DNA of 64,000 nt, taken from the NCBI RefSeq assembly GCF_000143965.1, contig NC_014365.1:1329501-1393500 (forward strand), given 5' to 3'. Every line of letters starts with the position of its first letter. Positions within the stretch are counted from its first letter, which is position 1. The notes under the pieces were generated by a model that was not told the DNA's origin, did not search any database, and saw only the letters and a list, made by a program, of their open reading frames with translations. The position numbers and the translations under genes were made by a program. Origin of the DNA: Desulfarculus baarsii DSM 2075 (lineage in GTDB: Bacteria; Desulfobacterota; Desulfarculia; Desulfarculales; Desulfarculaceae). Below, one piece after another: positions 26,041-34,334 of this stretch.

Positions 26041-26862
26041 TCAGTGCCCAAACAATTTTTTCCATGACGGGATTTGGAAAAGGCAGTCGCCCGCCTCCTG
26101 TTCCATCTTCAGGAAGAGGGGTGCAGGTAAGGTTAGCGTCAGGATGTCTTTCCGGAAGCGTCTGTGCATAACCTCTCGACCATCGGCGCCCATCATGCCC
26201 AACACCGCTCTGGGAACTGCCGATTCTGACTCGGCATAGGCAAAAGCGGCAATACTGCAACAATCTGTACCTTGGGGGGCTCGGACAGGGTCGGTCCCTT
26301 GCATAACCGAGCCCGCAAGCGTCACGAGACCTGAAAGCTCATCCGGATTCACCGGGAAAATAATAGCGCGGACATTCTCATCGGAATCGGTGCTGCTCAA
26401 TGGCTTAAAAAGAACGTATTTGGATGGAATGTCGTAGCGCGGAAACTCATGAAGAATCCATTCCCGGGCTAACTCCGCGCTACAGTGCCTGCGCTCCCCA
26501 TACTCGTACATGGATCGCCAGTTCTTAGGTACAGCGTCCATTTCGGCTTGATATGCCGTCCGATTATATGCGGATTTGATCCCTTTGCTGAACAAGGCGG
26601 CATGCAGATCCAACTGTTCATCCGACGCGTCGAAATCAGTCCCAAATCCCAACGCCGCACGGCCACCTGTGCAGATGATGCTCTCGCGACTACCTCCGGC
26701 AATTCTGCCGCACGTGCTGGCCTCTGCGAATAAATACAGGACACAACCGAATTTTCCATTTTTATACTGGAAGGCATCGGCGGGAATGGTGTCACTCCAA
26801 ACGACTGCGACCGGATCGAACTCCGGGTTAAGACTGTTCACAATCACGCTATCCATGCTCAA
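26041..26862 (-). CDS. DUF169-like protein of unknown function
   Basis: Predicted 273 residues, no signal peptide or membrane segment. Features fit DUF169: CVLYLFAEASTCGRIAGGSRESIICTGGRAALGFG near the N-terminus (a Cys/Gly-rich loop), YVLFKPLSS and PDELSGLVTLAG in the middle, and GTDCCSIAAFAYAES, where the family has a conserved Cys pair. DUF169 proteins occur in anaerobes, often near metal or cofactor genes; their activity is not established. Base composition is clearly lower in GC than its neighbours, and the gene sits in a patch with transposase debris, pointing to horizontal acquisition. Confidence 0.65.
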   Translation of the reverse strand: MSMDSVIVNSLNPEFDPVAVVWSDTIPADAFQYKNGKFGCVLYLFAEASTCGRIAGGSRESIICTGGRAALGFGTDFDASDEQLDLHAALFSKGIKSAYNRTAYQAEMDAVPKNWRSMYEYGERRHCSAELAREWILHEFPRYDIPSKYVLFKPLSSTDSDENVRAIIFPVNPDELSGLVTLAGSVMQGTDPVRAPQGTDCCSIAAFAYAESESAVPRAVLGMMGADGREVMHRRFRKDILTLTLPAPLFLKMEQEAGDCLFQIPSWKKLFGH

Positions 26863-26941
26863 TTCCTACTATTCAACAGTCTGAATTTAAAACGAGTAAC
26901 CTACAGTCGTTGTGCTTCATGGTGAAGGGTAAGTGAAAGAT

Positions 26942-27271
26942 TCAACGGCTAACGGTTTTCGAGAAAACGTTTATTATAACCACCCCGGACATTATCATTA
27001 ACATTCCGATTATAGCGGGAATATCAGGAATTTGATTAAACCATATGGCGCCTATCATTGTAATTAACGTAATCCCAATTCCAGACCAGATTGCATATGC
27101 AATTCCAACGGGCATTATTCCTAACACAAGCGACAAAAAATATAATGATGCCCCATAGCCTACAATGGCTATGATGCTCGGGACCAATATAGTAAAACCT
27201 TGCGACGTTTTTAAAGCACTAGTTCCTACAATTTCTGCAAATATTGCTATGGAAAGATACACATATCCCAT
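26942..27271 (-). CDS. Small multidrug resistance (SMR) family transporter
   Basis: Predicted 109 residues with four transmembrane helices covering nearly the whole protein. It starts MGYVYLSIAIFAEIVGTSALK with the essential membrane-embedded Glu at residue 13 and has PVGIAYAIWSGIGITLITMIGAIWF, the SMR signature region of EmrE/QacE/SugE. SMR proteins work as dimers exchanging protons for quaternary or guanidinium cations; which of these applies is not visible. Composition is strongly AT-rich compared with the genome, so this is a recent import. It is 80 bases upstream of, and co-oriented with, the DUF169-like gene. Confidence 0.92.
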   Translation of the reverse strand: MGYVYLSIAIFAEIVGTSALKTSQGFTILVPSIIAIVGYGASLYFLSLVLGIMPVGIAYAIWSGIGITLITMIGAIWFNQIPDIPAIIGMLMIMSGVVIINVFSKTVSR

Positions 27272-27284
27272 ATGGTTTCCCGAT

Positions 27285-27520
27285 TCAAAGTGGCGTCCAC
27301 GCTGGAGCCGGTGCGCACTAGAATGCCTTGCTGATCAAGCTGCCGATTGATCATGTCAAACAGCTTATCCTGCAGGCCACGCTCTTGCAAATGATTTCGA
27401 AGGCGGCCATCCAAATGAGAGTGACGACTTCGCCGCTGCTGCTTCATCTGCGTGTCGAGACGCCAACCAGCTATGCGAAAGAATGAAGAAGTTAAGCTGA
27501 AAGCCAGCAGACTTCATTCG
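27285..27520 (-). pseudogene. IS5-like transposase remnants
   Basis: On the minus strand, 27285-27410 reads RNHLQERGLQDKLFDMINRQ followed by LDQQGILVRTGSSVDATL, the central part of IS5-family DDE transposases, cut at both ends. Just upstream in another frame (about 27435-27505) lies QLNFFILSHSWLASRHADEA, resembling the C-terminal end of the same family. The order (C-terminus before middle) and frame change mean these are separate debris pieces, not one gene. No complete inverted repeats were found. The rest of 27272-27746 holds no gene I can support. Confidence 0.55.
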
Positions 27521-27692
27521 CCACCGCGCCCAGGTTGGCGCCCGCAAGGTTCCGGCATGGGCGTTCGTGTCGCGCCCAACATATTGGCCATGTTGACCCA
27601 GCAAGAGCGCGACATGGCTAAGCTGCCTGGCAGGATAGTCAGCCAGCGGGCGTGACCCGCAAGCTGCGTGGCGACTGAGTGCGATCTCCCCC

Positions 27693-27737
27693 AAAAAGTC
27701 ATCAGCCGGTTGGCCCTCGTCAGGCTAACCGGCTGAT
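27693..27737 (-). terminator. Rho-independent terminator after tRNA-Val
   Basis: On the minus strand an 11-bp perfect stem ATCAGCCGGTT/AACCGGCTGAT (27737-27727 with 27711-27701) with a partly paired loop is followed by GACTTTTT (T run complementary to 27697-27693). It starts 10 bases after the tRNA-Val CCA end. Confidence 0.85.
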
Positions 27738-27746
27738 ATTATTTGG

Positions 27747-27821
27747 TGGTAGGGCGGAGGGGATTTGAACCCCTGACTTCCACCGTGTGAGGATGGCACT
27801 CTCCCGCTGAGTTACCGCCCT
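27747..27821 (-). tRNA. tRNA-Val (CAC)
   Basis: A 75-nt cloverleaf with encoded CCA: acceptor AGGGCGG/CCGCCCT (seven perfect pairs), D-arm ACTCAGCGGGAGAGT, anticodon stem CCATC/GGTGG with loop CTCACAC (anticodon CAC, reading GUG), T-arm AGGGGTTCAAATCCCCT. Its first ten bases overlap the last ten bases of the rluB reading frame. No separate promoter is visible, so it is probably cut from the scpB-rluB transcript. The neighbouring low-GC patch begins just 3' of it. Confidence 0.95.
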
Positions 27822-28627
27822 GTGCTTTTCTTGGAGGGCGCGTTACGTGCGCCGCGCGCCGATTTTTGTACACCATCGGCAGAATCTTTGCAACCAGATA
27901 ATGCATGGCACTGCCTGCGCAGGGCCTGGATTTCGGCCGGGCTCAGCCGTCGCACCGCGCCCGGCGGCAGGTCACCCAGGCGCAGCGGCCCCAGGCCCAC
28001 CCGCACCAGGCGGATGACGTTCAGGCCGCGGGCCTTCCACATCAGCTTGATCTCGCGTTTGCGGCCCTCGCGCAAGACCATCGAGACCTTGCTGTGGCCG
28101 TCGGCGGCCGCTTTGACCGTGATCATGGCCGGCGCGGTTTGCCTGCCTTCGATCTCCACGCCGGCGCGCAGGGCCTCCAGATCGGCGCGGTTGGGCCGGC
28201 CGGAAAGCCACACGCGGTAGGTCTTGGGCACGCCGTAGCGGGGGTGGGTCAGGCGCAGGGCCAGGTCGCCGTCGTTGGTCAGGAGCATCAGGCCTTCGGA
28301 ATCCAGGTCCAGGCGGCCCACGGGGTAGAGCCGGGCGCGGATTTCGGGCGGCAGCAGATCGAGCACGCGCGGCCGGCCTTGGGGGTCGTGGACGGTGCTG
28401 ACGTAGCCGGCCGGCTTGTGGGCCAGCCAATACTCCTTGGCCTCGGCGCGGGCGATGGGCTTGCCGTCGATGGCGATGGATTGCGTGTCCGGATCGGCTT
28501 TGTGGCCGGGTTGTCGCACGATCTGGCCGTCGACGGCCACGCGTCCGGCGGCGATGAGCTCCTCGGCGGCGCGGCGGCTGGCCACGCCGGCGCGGGCCAG
28601 GATTTTCTGCAGGCGTTCCTCGGCCAT
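27812..28627 (-). CDS. rluB: 23S rRNA pseudouridine synthase B-type (RluB/RsuA family)
   Basis: Predicted 271 residues. The S4-like RNA-binding domain comes first (MAEERLQKILARAGVASRRAAEELI), followed by the pseudouridine synthase core with the catalytic Asp in VGRLDLDSEGLMLLTNDGDLA (about 107) and the RsuA-type motifs KTYRVWLSG and REGRKREIKLMW. The C-terminal 30 residues are a basic tail. ATG 28627 lies two bases after the scpB stop, so the genes are coupled; adjacency to scpB is common in bacteria. Its stop codon falls inside the tRNA-Val gene. Confidence 0.92.
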   Translation of the reverse strand: MAEERLQKILARAGVASRRAAEELIAAGRVAVDGQIVRQPGHKADPDTQSIAIDGKPIARAEAKEYWLAHKPAGYVSTVHDPQGRPRVLDLLPPEIRARLYPVGRLDLDSEGLMLLTNDGDLALRLTHPRYGVPKTYRVWLSGRPNRADLEALRAGVEIEGRQTAPAMITVKAAADGHSKVSMVLREGRKREIKLMWKARGLNVIRLVRVGLGPLRLGDLPPGAVRRLSPAEIQALRRQCHALSGCKDSADGVQKSARGARNAPSKKSTGR

Positions 28628-28629
28628 GG

Positions 28630-29253
28630 TCAATCTTCCCGGGGCTCGGCGGAGCCGTCGTGTTCGCCGGTGGGCGTTGGGTTGGGGAACTCCAGCGAGC
28701 GCTGGGCGGCCTCGACGGCCTGATCGGGCTCGGCGGAGAGCTTATCGATTTCTTCGAGGGTGGGCAGTTCGCTCAGGTCTTTGAGGTCGAAAAACTCCAG
28801 AAAGCGCTTGGTGGTGGCGTAGACCAACGGCCGGCCGGGCAGGTCGCGTCGGCCGGCCACCCGCACCAGGTTGCGCTCCATGAGCATGCGCAGCACCCCG
28901 CCTACCTCCACGCCACGAATGCGCTCTATCTCCACCTTCATCACCGGCTGCTTGTAGGCCACGATGGCCAGCGTTTCCAGGGCGGCGCGGGAGAGGCGGC
29001 TGGCTTGGGTGCGGCGCAGGCGGCCCAGCCAGGGGGCCAACTCGGGGCGGGTGCGGAAGATGTGACCGCCGGCCACCTGGGCCAAGTCGAAGGCGCGGCC
29101 CATGGCCTGATATTCGGCGCGCAGTTGGTCGATGGCTGTCTGAATGTCCTCGCGGCTGGTCGGTTCCAGGGCTTGGGCCAGTTGCTCCAGGCTCAGCGGG
29201 GCCTCGGCCACGAAGAGCATGCCTTCGATGATGCATTTGAGGCTTGGGGTCAC
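28630..29253 (-). CDS. scpB: Segregation and condensation protein B
   Basis: Predicted 207 residues starting at GTG 29253, which overlaps the scpA stop as GTGA. Two winged-helix domains are recognisable: LKCIIEGMLFVAEAPLSLEQLAQAL at the start, and LSRAALETLAIVAYKQPVMKVEIERIRGVEVGGVLRMLMERNLVRVAGRRDLPGRPLVYATTKRFLEFF in the second half, which is diagnostic for ScpB. ScpB binds ScpA and SMC to form the bacterial condensin. The last 30 residues are an acidic unstructured tail. Confidence 0.94.
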   Translation of the reverse strand: MTPSLKCIIEGMLFVAEAPLSLEQLAQALEPTSREDIQTAIDQLRAEYQAMGRAFDLAQVAGGHIFRTRPELAPWLGRLRRTQASRLSRAALETLAIVAYKQPVMKVEIERIRGVEVGGVLRMLMERNLVRVAGRRDLPGRPLVYATTKRFLEFFDLKDLSELPTLEEIDKLSAEPDQAVEAAQRSLEFPNPTPTGEHDGSAEPRED

Positions 29254-30029
29254 GGGGCGGCCTCCTCGGCTTCTTCGTCGATGTCGCGGGCGAACACGCG
29301 CAGGGCGCTCCAGGCGGCCGGTTGTTCGTCCGGCTGGGGCGCGCGGCTTTGGTAGACCCGCAACAGCCCCATGCGGGTCAGCTCCAGTATGGCCAAGAAT
29401 GTAACCACCATGTGTGATTTGTCCAGATCGCCGGCGAAGCATTCCTCGAAGGTCAGGCTCTGGCGGCGGCGCAACATCGACAGCAGATCGGACATGCGAT
29501 CTTCCAGCGAGACGCGAGCCAGGGGCAGGTCCAACACCAGCTGGCGGCCGCGGGCGGCGATCAGTTGCCGAAAGGCCTCGATCAGGTCGAAGACGCCGGC
29601 GGCCACTAAGTCCTGGGGCCGCGCCTTGGCGGCGGCGTCCAGTTCCTGGCTGGCGGCGGCCCGTTGAAACACATCGCGGTCGAGCCAGTTGCGGCCTTGC
29701 AAAGTCTCGGCGGCCAACTTGATGGACATGTGTTGGCGCAATTGTTGGACCAGGTCTTGGCGCGGGTCATCGGGGTCTTCCTCGTCGGGCTGGTCGCGCA
29801 GGGCCGGCAGGAGCATGCGGCTTTTGATGTGTGTGAGGGTGCTGGCCATGACCAGGAACTCGCCGGCCACGGCAATGTTGAGCTCGCGCATCAGGCCCAG
29901 GTATTCCAGGTATTGCCTGGTGATCATGGCCACGGGGATGTCGTGGATGTCCACCTCGTTTTTGCGGATAAGGTGCAGCAACAGATCGATGGGCCCCTCG
30001 AATATTTCCAGCCGCACCGCCACGTCCAT
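29250..30029 (-). CDS. scpA: Segregation and condensation protein A
   Basis: Predicted 259 residues from ATG 30029. The kleisin N-terminus VRLEIFEGPIDLLLHLIRKNEVDIHDIPVAMITRQYLEYL and the central VAGEFLVMASTLTHIKSRMLLP are diagnostic; the C-terminal winged helix contains FEECFAGDLDKSHMVVTFLAILELTRMGLLRVYQ. It bridges SMC heads with ScpB in chromosome segregation. It lies eight bases downstream of the M50 protease gene and is coupled to scpB. Confidence 0.94.
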   Translation of the reverse strand: MDVAVRLEIFEGPIDLLLHLIRKNEVDIHDIPVAMITRQYLEYLGLMRELNIAVAGEFLVMASTLTHIKSRMLLPALRDQPDEEDPDDPRQDLVQQLRQHMSIKLAAETLQGRNWLDRDVFQRAAASQELDAAAKARPQDLVAAGVFDLIEAFRQLIAARGRQLVLDLPLARVSLEDRMSDLLSMLRRRQSLTFEECFAGDLDKSHMVVTFLAILELTRMGLLRVYQSRAPQPDEQPAAWSALRVFARDIDEEAEEAAP

Positions 30030-30037
30030 CGGGCGCC

Positions 30038-30709
30038 TCAGAAGCCCAGCAGCAGATCGGTCAGCCAGGCCGCGGCCGGCACGATCAGCGAGCCGATCAA
30101 GTCTGGGAAACCGGGGATCAGCGCCGGCAGAAACAACAACGCCAAAAGTATGGCGAAGCCGTAGCGCCCCAGGCGGCGCTGATACTCGGCGGCGGCCCGT
30201 GGCGGCAGCAGGCCGCCCAACACGCCCGAGCCGTCCAGGGGCGGCAGGGGGATCATGTTGAACAGGGCCAGGATCACGTTGATGAACACGCCATAGACCA
30301 GCATGCGCAAGACCAGACCTTGGGCGAGGCTTTCTTGGCTCAGGCCCAGAGCCAGCATGGCCCTGAGCGCCGCGGCGCAGGCGACGGCGAAGAGCAGGTT
30401 GGCCGCCGGGCCGGCCGCCGAGACCCACATCATGTCTTGGCGCGGGCGCTTGAAGCGGCCGGGGTCCACCGGCACCGGCTTGGCCCAGCCGAAACCCGAG
30501 CCCAGCATGGCGGTGACGAAGAAAAACAGCGTGCCGGCCGGGTCCAGGTGGCGCAACGGGTTGAGGGTCAGGCGTCCCAGGCGCTTGGCCGTGGGGTCGC
30601 CGAAGTGATAGGCCGCGTAGCCGTGGGAGGCCTCGTGCACGGTCAGGGCCATCAGGATCGGCGGGGCCAGCACGATGACCTTCAGGATGAAATCAAGGGC
30701 GGTGTCCAT
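30038..30709 (-). CDS. Site-2 protease family (M50) membrane metalloprotease
   Basis: Predicted 223 residues from ATG 30709, which overlaps the stop of the upstream gene (ATGA). Several transmembrane segments are present; the zinc site is HEASH (about residues 25-29) with the second ligand in FNMIPLPPLDGSG (about 158-170). This is the short, PDZ-less YwhC/FpvI-like S2P subgroup commonly found next to scpAB. Substrates of this subgroup are mostly unknown. Confidence 0.9.
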   Translation of the reverse strand: MDTALDFILKVIVLAPPILMALTVHEASHGYAAYHFGDPTAKRLGRLTLNPLRHLDPAGTLFFFVTAMLGSGFGWAKPVPVDPGRFKRPRQDMMWVSAAGPAANLLFAVACAAALRAMLALGLSQESLAQGLVLRMLVYGVFINVILALFNMIPLPPLDGSGVLGGLLPPRAAAEYQRRLGRYGFAILLALLFLPALIPGFPDLIGSLIVPAAAWLTDLLLGF

Positions 30710-33390
30710 CAATACGAAAGCTCTCCCTTGCGCTGGCCGAACCGGTTTTCGACCAAGTCGATTTCGTCTTGGCGGGTCTGGACCTGGCCATCCAGGCGGG
30801 CGGCCAGCAGGGTGTCGAGGATCTGCTTGTAGAGGGGCCCGGGCAGGTAGCCCATGGCCTTGAGATCCTGGCCGCCCAGTTCCGGCCGCACGCGGACCAT
30901 GGTCGTGAGGTATTGGCTGACGGCCTTTTTGGCGTAGTCCTTTGAGGTCTTGGCCATGACCAGAAGCTGGAACTCCAGGCCCAAGGGCCGCAGGAGCTCG
31001 AATGTTTGCGAGGGCCGGGCTGCGCGGCGCTGGAGGACGTTGACGCAGCGCAGGGCCTTGGCGCGCATCTCGGTGATCTCCTCGCGCAGCTTGGGCGCGA
31101 AGCCCAGCCGCTGGCACAGCTCGGTCATTTGCTGTTCGTCCAGGCCGTCGGCCAGGGCCAGGAAGTAGAGCAGCCAGCGGCGCAATGGTTTGTCGATGAA
31201 CGACAGGCGATACCAGGCCAAGGTTTCCTCGGCCTGGTCCAACAGCTCCAGTTGCTTGGCGGTCAGTTGCAGGGCCGGGTGAAAGACGCGCAGCAGCTTG
31301 AATTCGTTGAGCCGCTCGATGGCCGGCGTGACGCTTTCTTCTTCGAGGATATGCTTCAACTCGCCAAAGAGCCTGGAGCCGGTCAGGCGGCGGAAGGCGT
31401 CGATCTTGATGGCGTTTTTGATCAGGGCCTCGGTCAGCTTGCCGATGCGGAAACCAAAGCGTTGCTCGAAGCGGATGGCCCGAAAGACGCGGGTGGGGTC
31501 TTCGACAAAGGAAAGGTTGTGCAGGACGCGGATGACCTTTTCCTTGATGTCGCGCATGGCTTCGAAAAAGTCGATGAGCAGGCCGAACTGGCGGCCGTTG
31601 AGCCGCACGGCCATGGTGTTGATGGTGAAGTCGCGGCGATAGAGATCGAGCTTGACGCTGGAGTGTTCGACCACCGGCAGGGCGGCCGGCGACATGTAGT
31701 ATTCCAGGCGGGCGGTGGCCAAGTCCATGGTCAGGCCGCTGTCGAAGAGGAGCTTGGCGGTGTTGAATTTCTTGTGGGTGCGCAGGCGCAGATCGTCGCG
31801 GCCCTGGGCGAAGGCCCGGGCGAACTCGATGGCGTCGCCTTCGACGACGACGTCGATATCCAGGTGATCGCTGCGCAAAAACAGATCACGCACCGAGCCT
31901 CCCACCAAATAGACGTCCTCGCCCAGGTCGTCGCCCACCTTGCCCATCTGTTGCAGGATGGTCACCACCGGCTTGGGCAGGCGCTCGTGCAGGAGGTTGG
32001 CGATGTTTTTGTGGCGGATGGTCTGGGGCGCGGCTTCGCCCTCGCCGATGCTTTCGCTGATCAGCGGCCGCTCCAGCAGGGTGTTGAGCAGGTCGGTGCG
32101 GGTGATGACGCCGATCATCTCGCCGTTTTCCATCACCGGCACCAGGCGGAAGCGTTGTTCGAGCAGGGCCTTTTCGACCTCCAGCAGAGGCGCGTCGGGC
32201 GCGACGGGCTTGACGCCGGGGGTCATGTACTCGCGCACGGCCAGGTCGCCCAGGCCGTGGTAGACGGCCTTTTCCACGTCCTGCCTGGTGATCACGCCCA
32301 GGATGTCCTGGCCGTCGACGACGGGCATGACGTTGATGTCGTAGCGCGTGAAGCGCTCGGGCAGTTCGCGCAGCAGCAATTGCGGCGGCGCCGAGATCAC
32401 CGGGCTGGTCATCAACTCGCGGGCGCTGATGCTGGGGTTGATGTGGGTGTGCAGGGCCATTTCCAGCTTGGCCCGGGCCTCGACCAGGGTCATGTCGCGC
32501 AGGGTGGCGCTGGCCGCCGAGGGATGGCCGCCGCCGCCCAGGGCCTTGGCGATAACTCCGGCGTCGACCTCGTGCAGGCGCGAGCGGGCCACCAGATAGA
32601 CCCGCCCCTCCATGCGGGCCAGGGCGAAGACGGCGTCGTGGTTTTCCATCTCCATGAATTTGTGCACCAGGGCGGCCAACTCGGGAAAGTAGCCCTCGCG
32701 GCTGACCTCGGTGACGATCACCTGCACGCCGCTGATGTTCAGCGGCTCGGCCCCGTGGATCAGGTCGTTGAGCAGGCCCACTTCCTCGGCGGTCAGCTCG
32801 CGGGTGATCAGTTCGCTGACCACGCTGAGGTTGGCCCCCTGGCCCAGCAGCCAGGCGGCGGCGTGGTAGTCCTCGGGCGTGGTCGAGACAAAAGTGAAGC
32901 TGCCGGTGTCTTCGTAGATGCCAAGGGCCAGGATGGTGGCCTCGTCGTCGCTCAGCTCGACATTATTTTCGCGCAGATGCTCGCAGAGCAAACTCACCGT
33001 GGCCCCGATCTTGCGCACCTGCTGCCAGTGGGCCCTGACGTCCTGGTCGCTGTCGGGATGATGGTCGTAGGCGATGATCTCCACCTCGGGATCCTCGGCC
33101 AACTTGGCAAAGGGTCCGATGCGGTCCAGGCGTCTTGTGTCGACCAGGATCAAGCGTTTGACCCGCTCGAAGGGCACCTGCTTGACCTTGACGAAGTTGA
33201 ACATGAAACACACCGACTCGACATAAAAATTGCGCAGATTGCGCTCCTGCGCGCCGGGCAGGGCCAGCATGGCTTCGGGGTAGAGCTTGGCCGCGGCCAG
33301 CATGCTGGCCAGGGCGTCGAAATCGGCGTTGACGTGGGTGGTGATGACTTCCACGTCGCGTTGGATGGCGCTGGCGTTTTGCTGGTCCAT
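30709..33390 (-). CDS. DHH-CBS-CCA tRNA nucleotidyltransferase fusion
   Basis: Predicted 893 residues with three modules. Residues about 10-300 are a DHH/DHHA1 phosphoesterase (ITTHVNADFDALASML, LILVDTRRLDRIG, AYDHHPDSDQD, and GGGGHPSAAS near 283). About 318-440 are two CBS repeats with an ITRQDVEKA and ITRTDLLNTLL ending. From about 480 is the class II nucleotidyltransferase (YLVGGSVRDLFL, DIDVVVEG) and RNA-binding domains (FVEDPTRVFRAIRFEQRFGF). Known relatives in deltaproteobacteria and Aquificae add A or CCA to tRNA ends; the N-terminal DHH half may hydrolyse nucleotides or RNA ends. The upstream frame to 33801 is not supported because it overlaps xerD. Confidence 0.9.
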   Translation of the reverse strand: MDQQNASAIQRDVEVITTHVNADFDALASMLAAAKLYPEAMLALPGAQERNLRNFYVESVCFMFNFVKVKQVPFERVKRLILVDTRRLDRIGPFAKLAEDPEVEIIAYDHHPDSDQDVRAHWQQVRKIGATVSLLCEHLRENNVELSDDEATILALGIYEDTGSFTFVSTTPEDYHAAAWLLGQGANLSVVSELITRELTAEEVGLLNDLIHGAEPLNISGVQVIVTEVSREGYFPELAALVHKFMEMENHDAVFALARMEGRVYLVARSRLHEVDAGVIAKALGGGGHPSAASATLRDMTLVEARAKLEMALHTHINPSISARELMTSPVISAPPQLLLRELPERFTRYDINVMPVVDGQDILGVITRQDVEKAVYHGLGDLAVREYMTPGVKPVAPDAPLLEVEKALLEQRFRLVPVMENGEMIGVITRTDLLNTLLERPLISESIGEGEAAPQTIRHKNIANLLHERLPKPVVTILQQMGKVGDDLGEDVYLVGGSVRDLFLRSDHLDIDVVVEGDAIEFARAFAQGRDDLRLRTHKKFNTAKLLFDSGLTMDLATARLEYYMSPAALPVVEHSSVKLDLYRRDFTINTMAVRLNGRQFGLLIDFFEAMRDIKEKVIRVLHNLSFVEDPTRVFRAIRFEQRFGFRIGKLTEALIKNAIKIDAFRRLTGSRLFGELKHILEEESVTPAIERLNEFKLLRVFHPALQLTAKQLELLDQAEETLAWYRLSFIDKPLRRWLLYFLALADGLDEQQMTELCQRLGFAPKLREEITEMRAKALRCVNVLQRRAARPSQTFELLRPLGLEFQLLVMAKTSKDYAKKAVSQYLTTMVRVRPELGGQDLKAMGYLPGPLYKQILDTLLAARLDGQVQTRQDEIDLVENRFGQRKGELSY

Positions 33391-33398
33391 GGCTCCCT

Positions 33399-34334
33399 TC
33401 AGCCGCGGGGGTGGCATTGGCGGTGAACATCCACCAGCCGTTTCATGCCCAGATGGGTGTAGATTTGCGTGGTGCCGATGTCGGCGTGGCCCAGCATGAG
33501 TTGGACGCTGCGCAGGTCGGCCCCGCCCTCCAGCAGATGGGTGGCGAAGGTGTGGCGCAGGGTGTGCGGGCTGACGTGGTGGTCGATGCCGGCGGCCGCC
33601 ACGTGCTTGGCCAGGATCTTCCACACGCCCATGCGGCTGAGCTTGCCGCCGCGGGCGTTCAAAAACACCGTGTCGCTGGCTTTTTGGCCGCGCAGCAGGT
33701 TTTGCCTGGGCCCGCGCAGATAGTCCTCCAGGCGTTGGATGGCCACTTGGTGCAGGGGGACCAGGCGCTCCTTGGCGCCCTTGCCGCGCACCAGCAGGCA
33801 ACCGATCTGGAATTGGATCTGGCCCACGCCCAGGTCGATGACCTCGCTGACCCGCAGGCCCGCGCCATACATCGCCTCCAGCATGGCCCGGTCGCGTCGG
33901 CCCAGGTCGCTGTCGGCCGCGGGCGTCTCCAGCAGGCGCAGCATCTCTTCCTGGCTCAGAAAATGCGGCAGCCCCGCCGTTTTTTTGGGCCCGCGCAACG
34001 TGGCCAGCGGGTCGGCCGAGAGCTTTTCGCGGCGCAGTAGATAGCCCACCAGCCCCCGCGCCGCCGAAAGCCGCCTGGCCCGGCTGTTGGCGGCCAGGCC
34101 TTCCTTGGCCGCGTGGGCCAGATAGGCCACCATGTGCAGTTCGTCCACCTGCTCCCAGCCTTGCACGCCGTTATCGTGCAAAAAGCCGCAGATATCGGCC
34201 AAATCGTCGGCGTATGCCGCCAGGGTGTTGCGGGCCAGGCCCCGTTCGCCGGCCAGATGGTCCAGATAGACATCGACCATGCCGTGCAGGGGCAGGGCGG
34301 CCGGCGGCTGGCTGCTGGGCCTGGCTTGGCTCAC
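33399..34334 (-). CDS. xerD: Tyrosine recombinase XerD/XerC
   Basis: Predicted 311 residues. The SAM-like N-terminal core-binding domain (VDVYLDHLAGERGLARNTLAAYADDL) is followed by the catalytic domain with AGLRVSEVIDL (Arg), a KGAKERLVPL beta-hairpin (Lys), HTLRHTFATHLLEGG (His-x-x-Arg), LGHADIGTTQIYTHL (His and nucleophile Tyr). It resolves chromosome dimers at dif. GTG 34334 overlaps the M24 peptidase stop (GTGA); an internal ATG at 34280 is the alternative. Proximity to scpAB suggests a chromosome-segregation neighbourhood. It is not near the att-like repeats, so it is probably the housekeeping enzyme. Confidence 0.92.
   Translation of the reverse strand: MSQARPSSQPPAALPLHGMVDVYLDHLAGERGLARNTLAAYADDLADICGFLHDNGVQGWEQVDELHMVAYLAHAAKEGLAANSRARRLSAARGLVGYLLRREKLSADPLATLRGPKKTAGLPHFLSQEEMLRLLETPAADSDLGRRDRAMLEAMYGAGLRVSEVIDLGVGQIQFQIGCLLVRGKGAKERLVPLHQVAIQRLEDYLRGPRQNLLRGQKASDTVFLNARGGKLSRMGVWKILAKHVAAAGIDHHVSPHTLRHTFATHLLEGGADLRSVQLMLGHADIGTTQIYTHLGMKRLVDVHRQCHPRG

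Noticed and set aside
31006-33426. Long plus-strand open frame of about 800 codons opposite the tRNA nucleotidyltransferase gene.
   Set aside because: It is an antisense shadow produced by high third-position GC of the real gene on the minus strand; its translation is low-complexity (Gly/Asp/His/Gln/Val-rich) with no motif, whereas the minus strand has three recognisable enzyme domains.
33399-34334. The tyrosine recombinase as the integrase of the tRNA-fMet island.
   Set aside because: It is 21 kb away, sits in a conserved housekeeping cluster with scpAB, and has XerD-type length and motifs, so it is the chromosome dimer-resolution enzyme.
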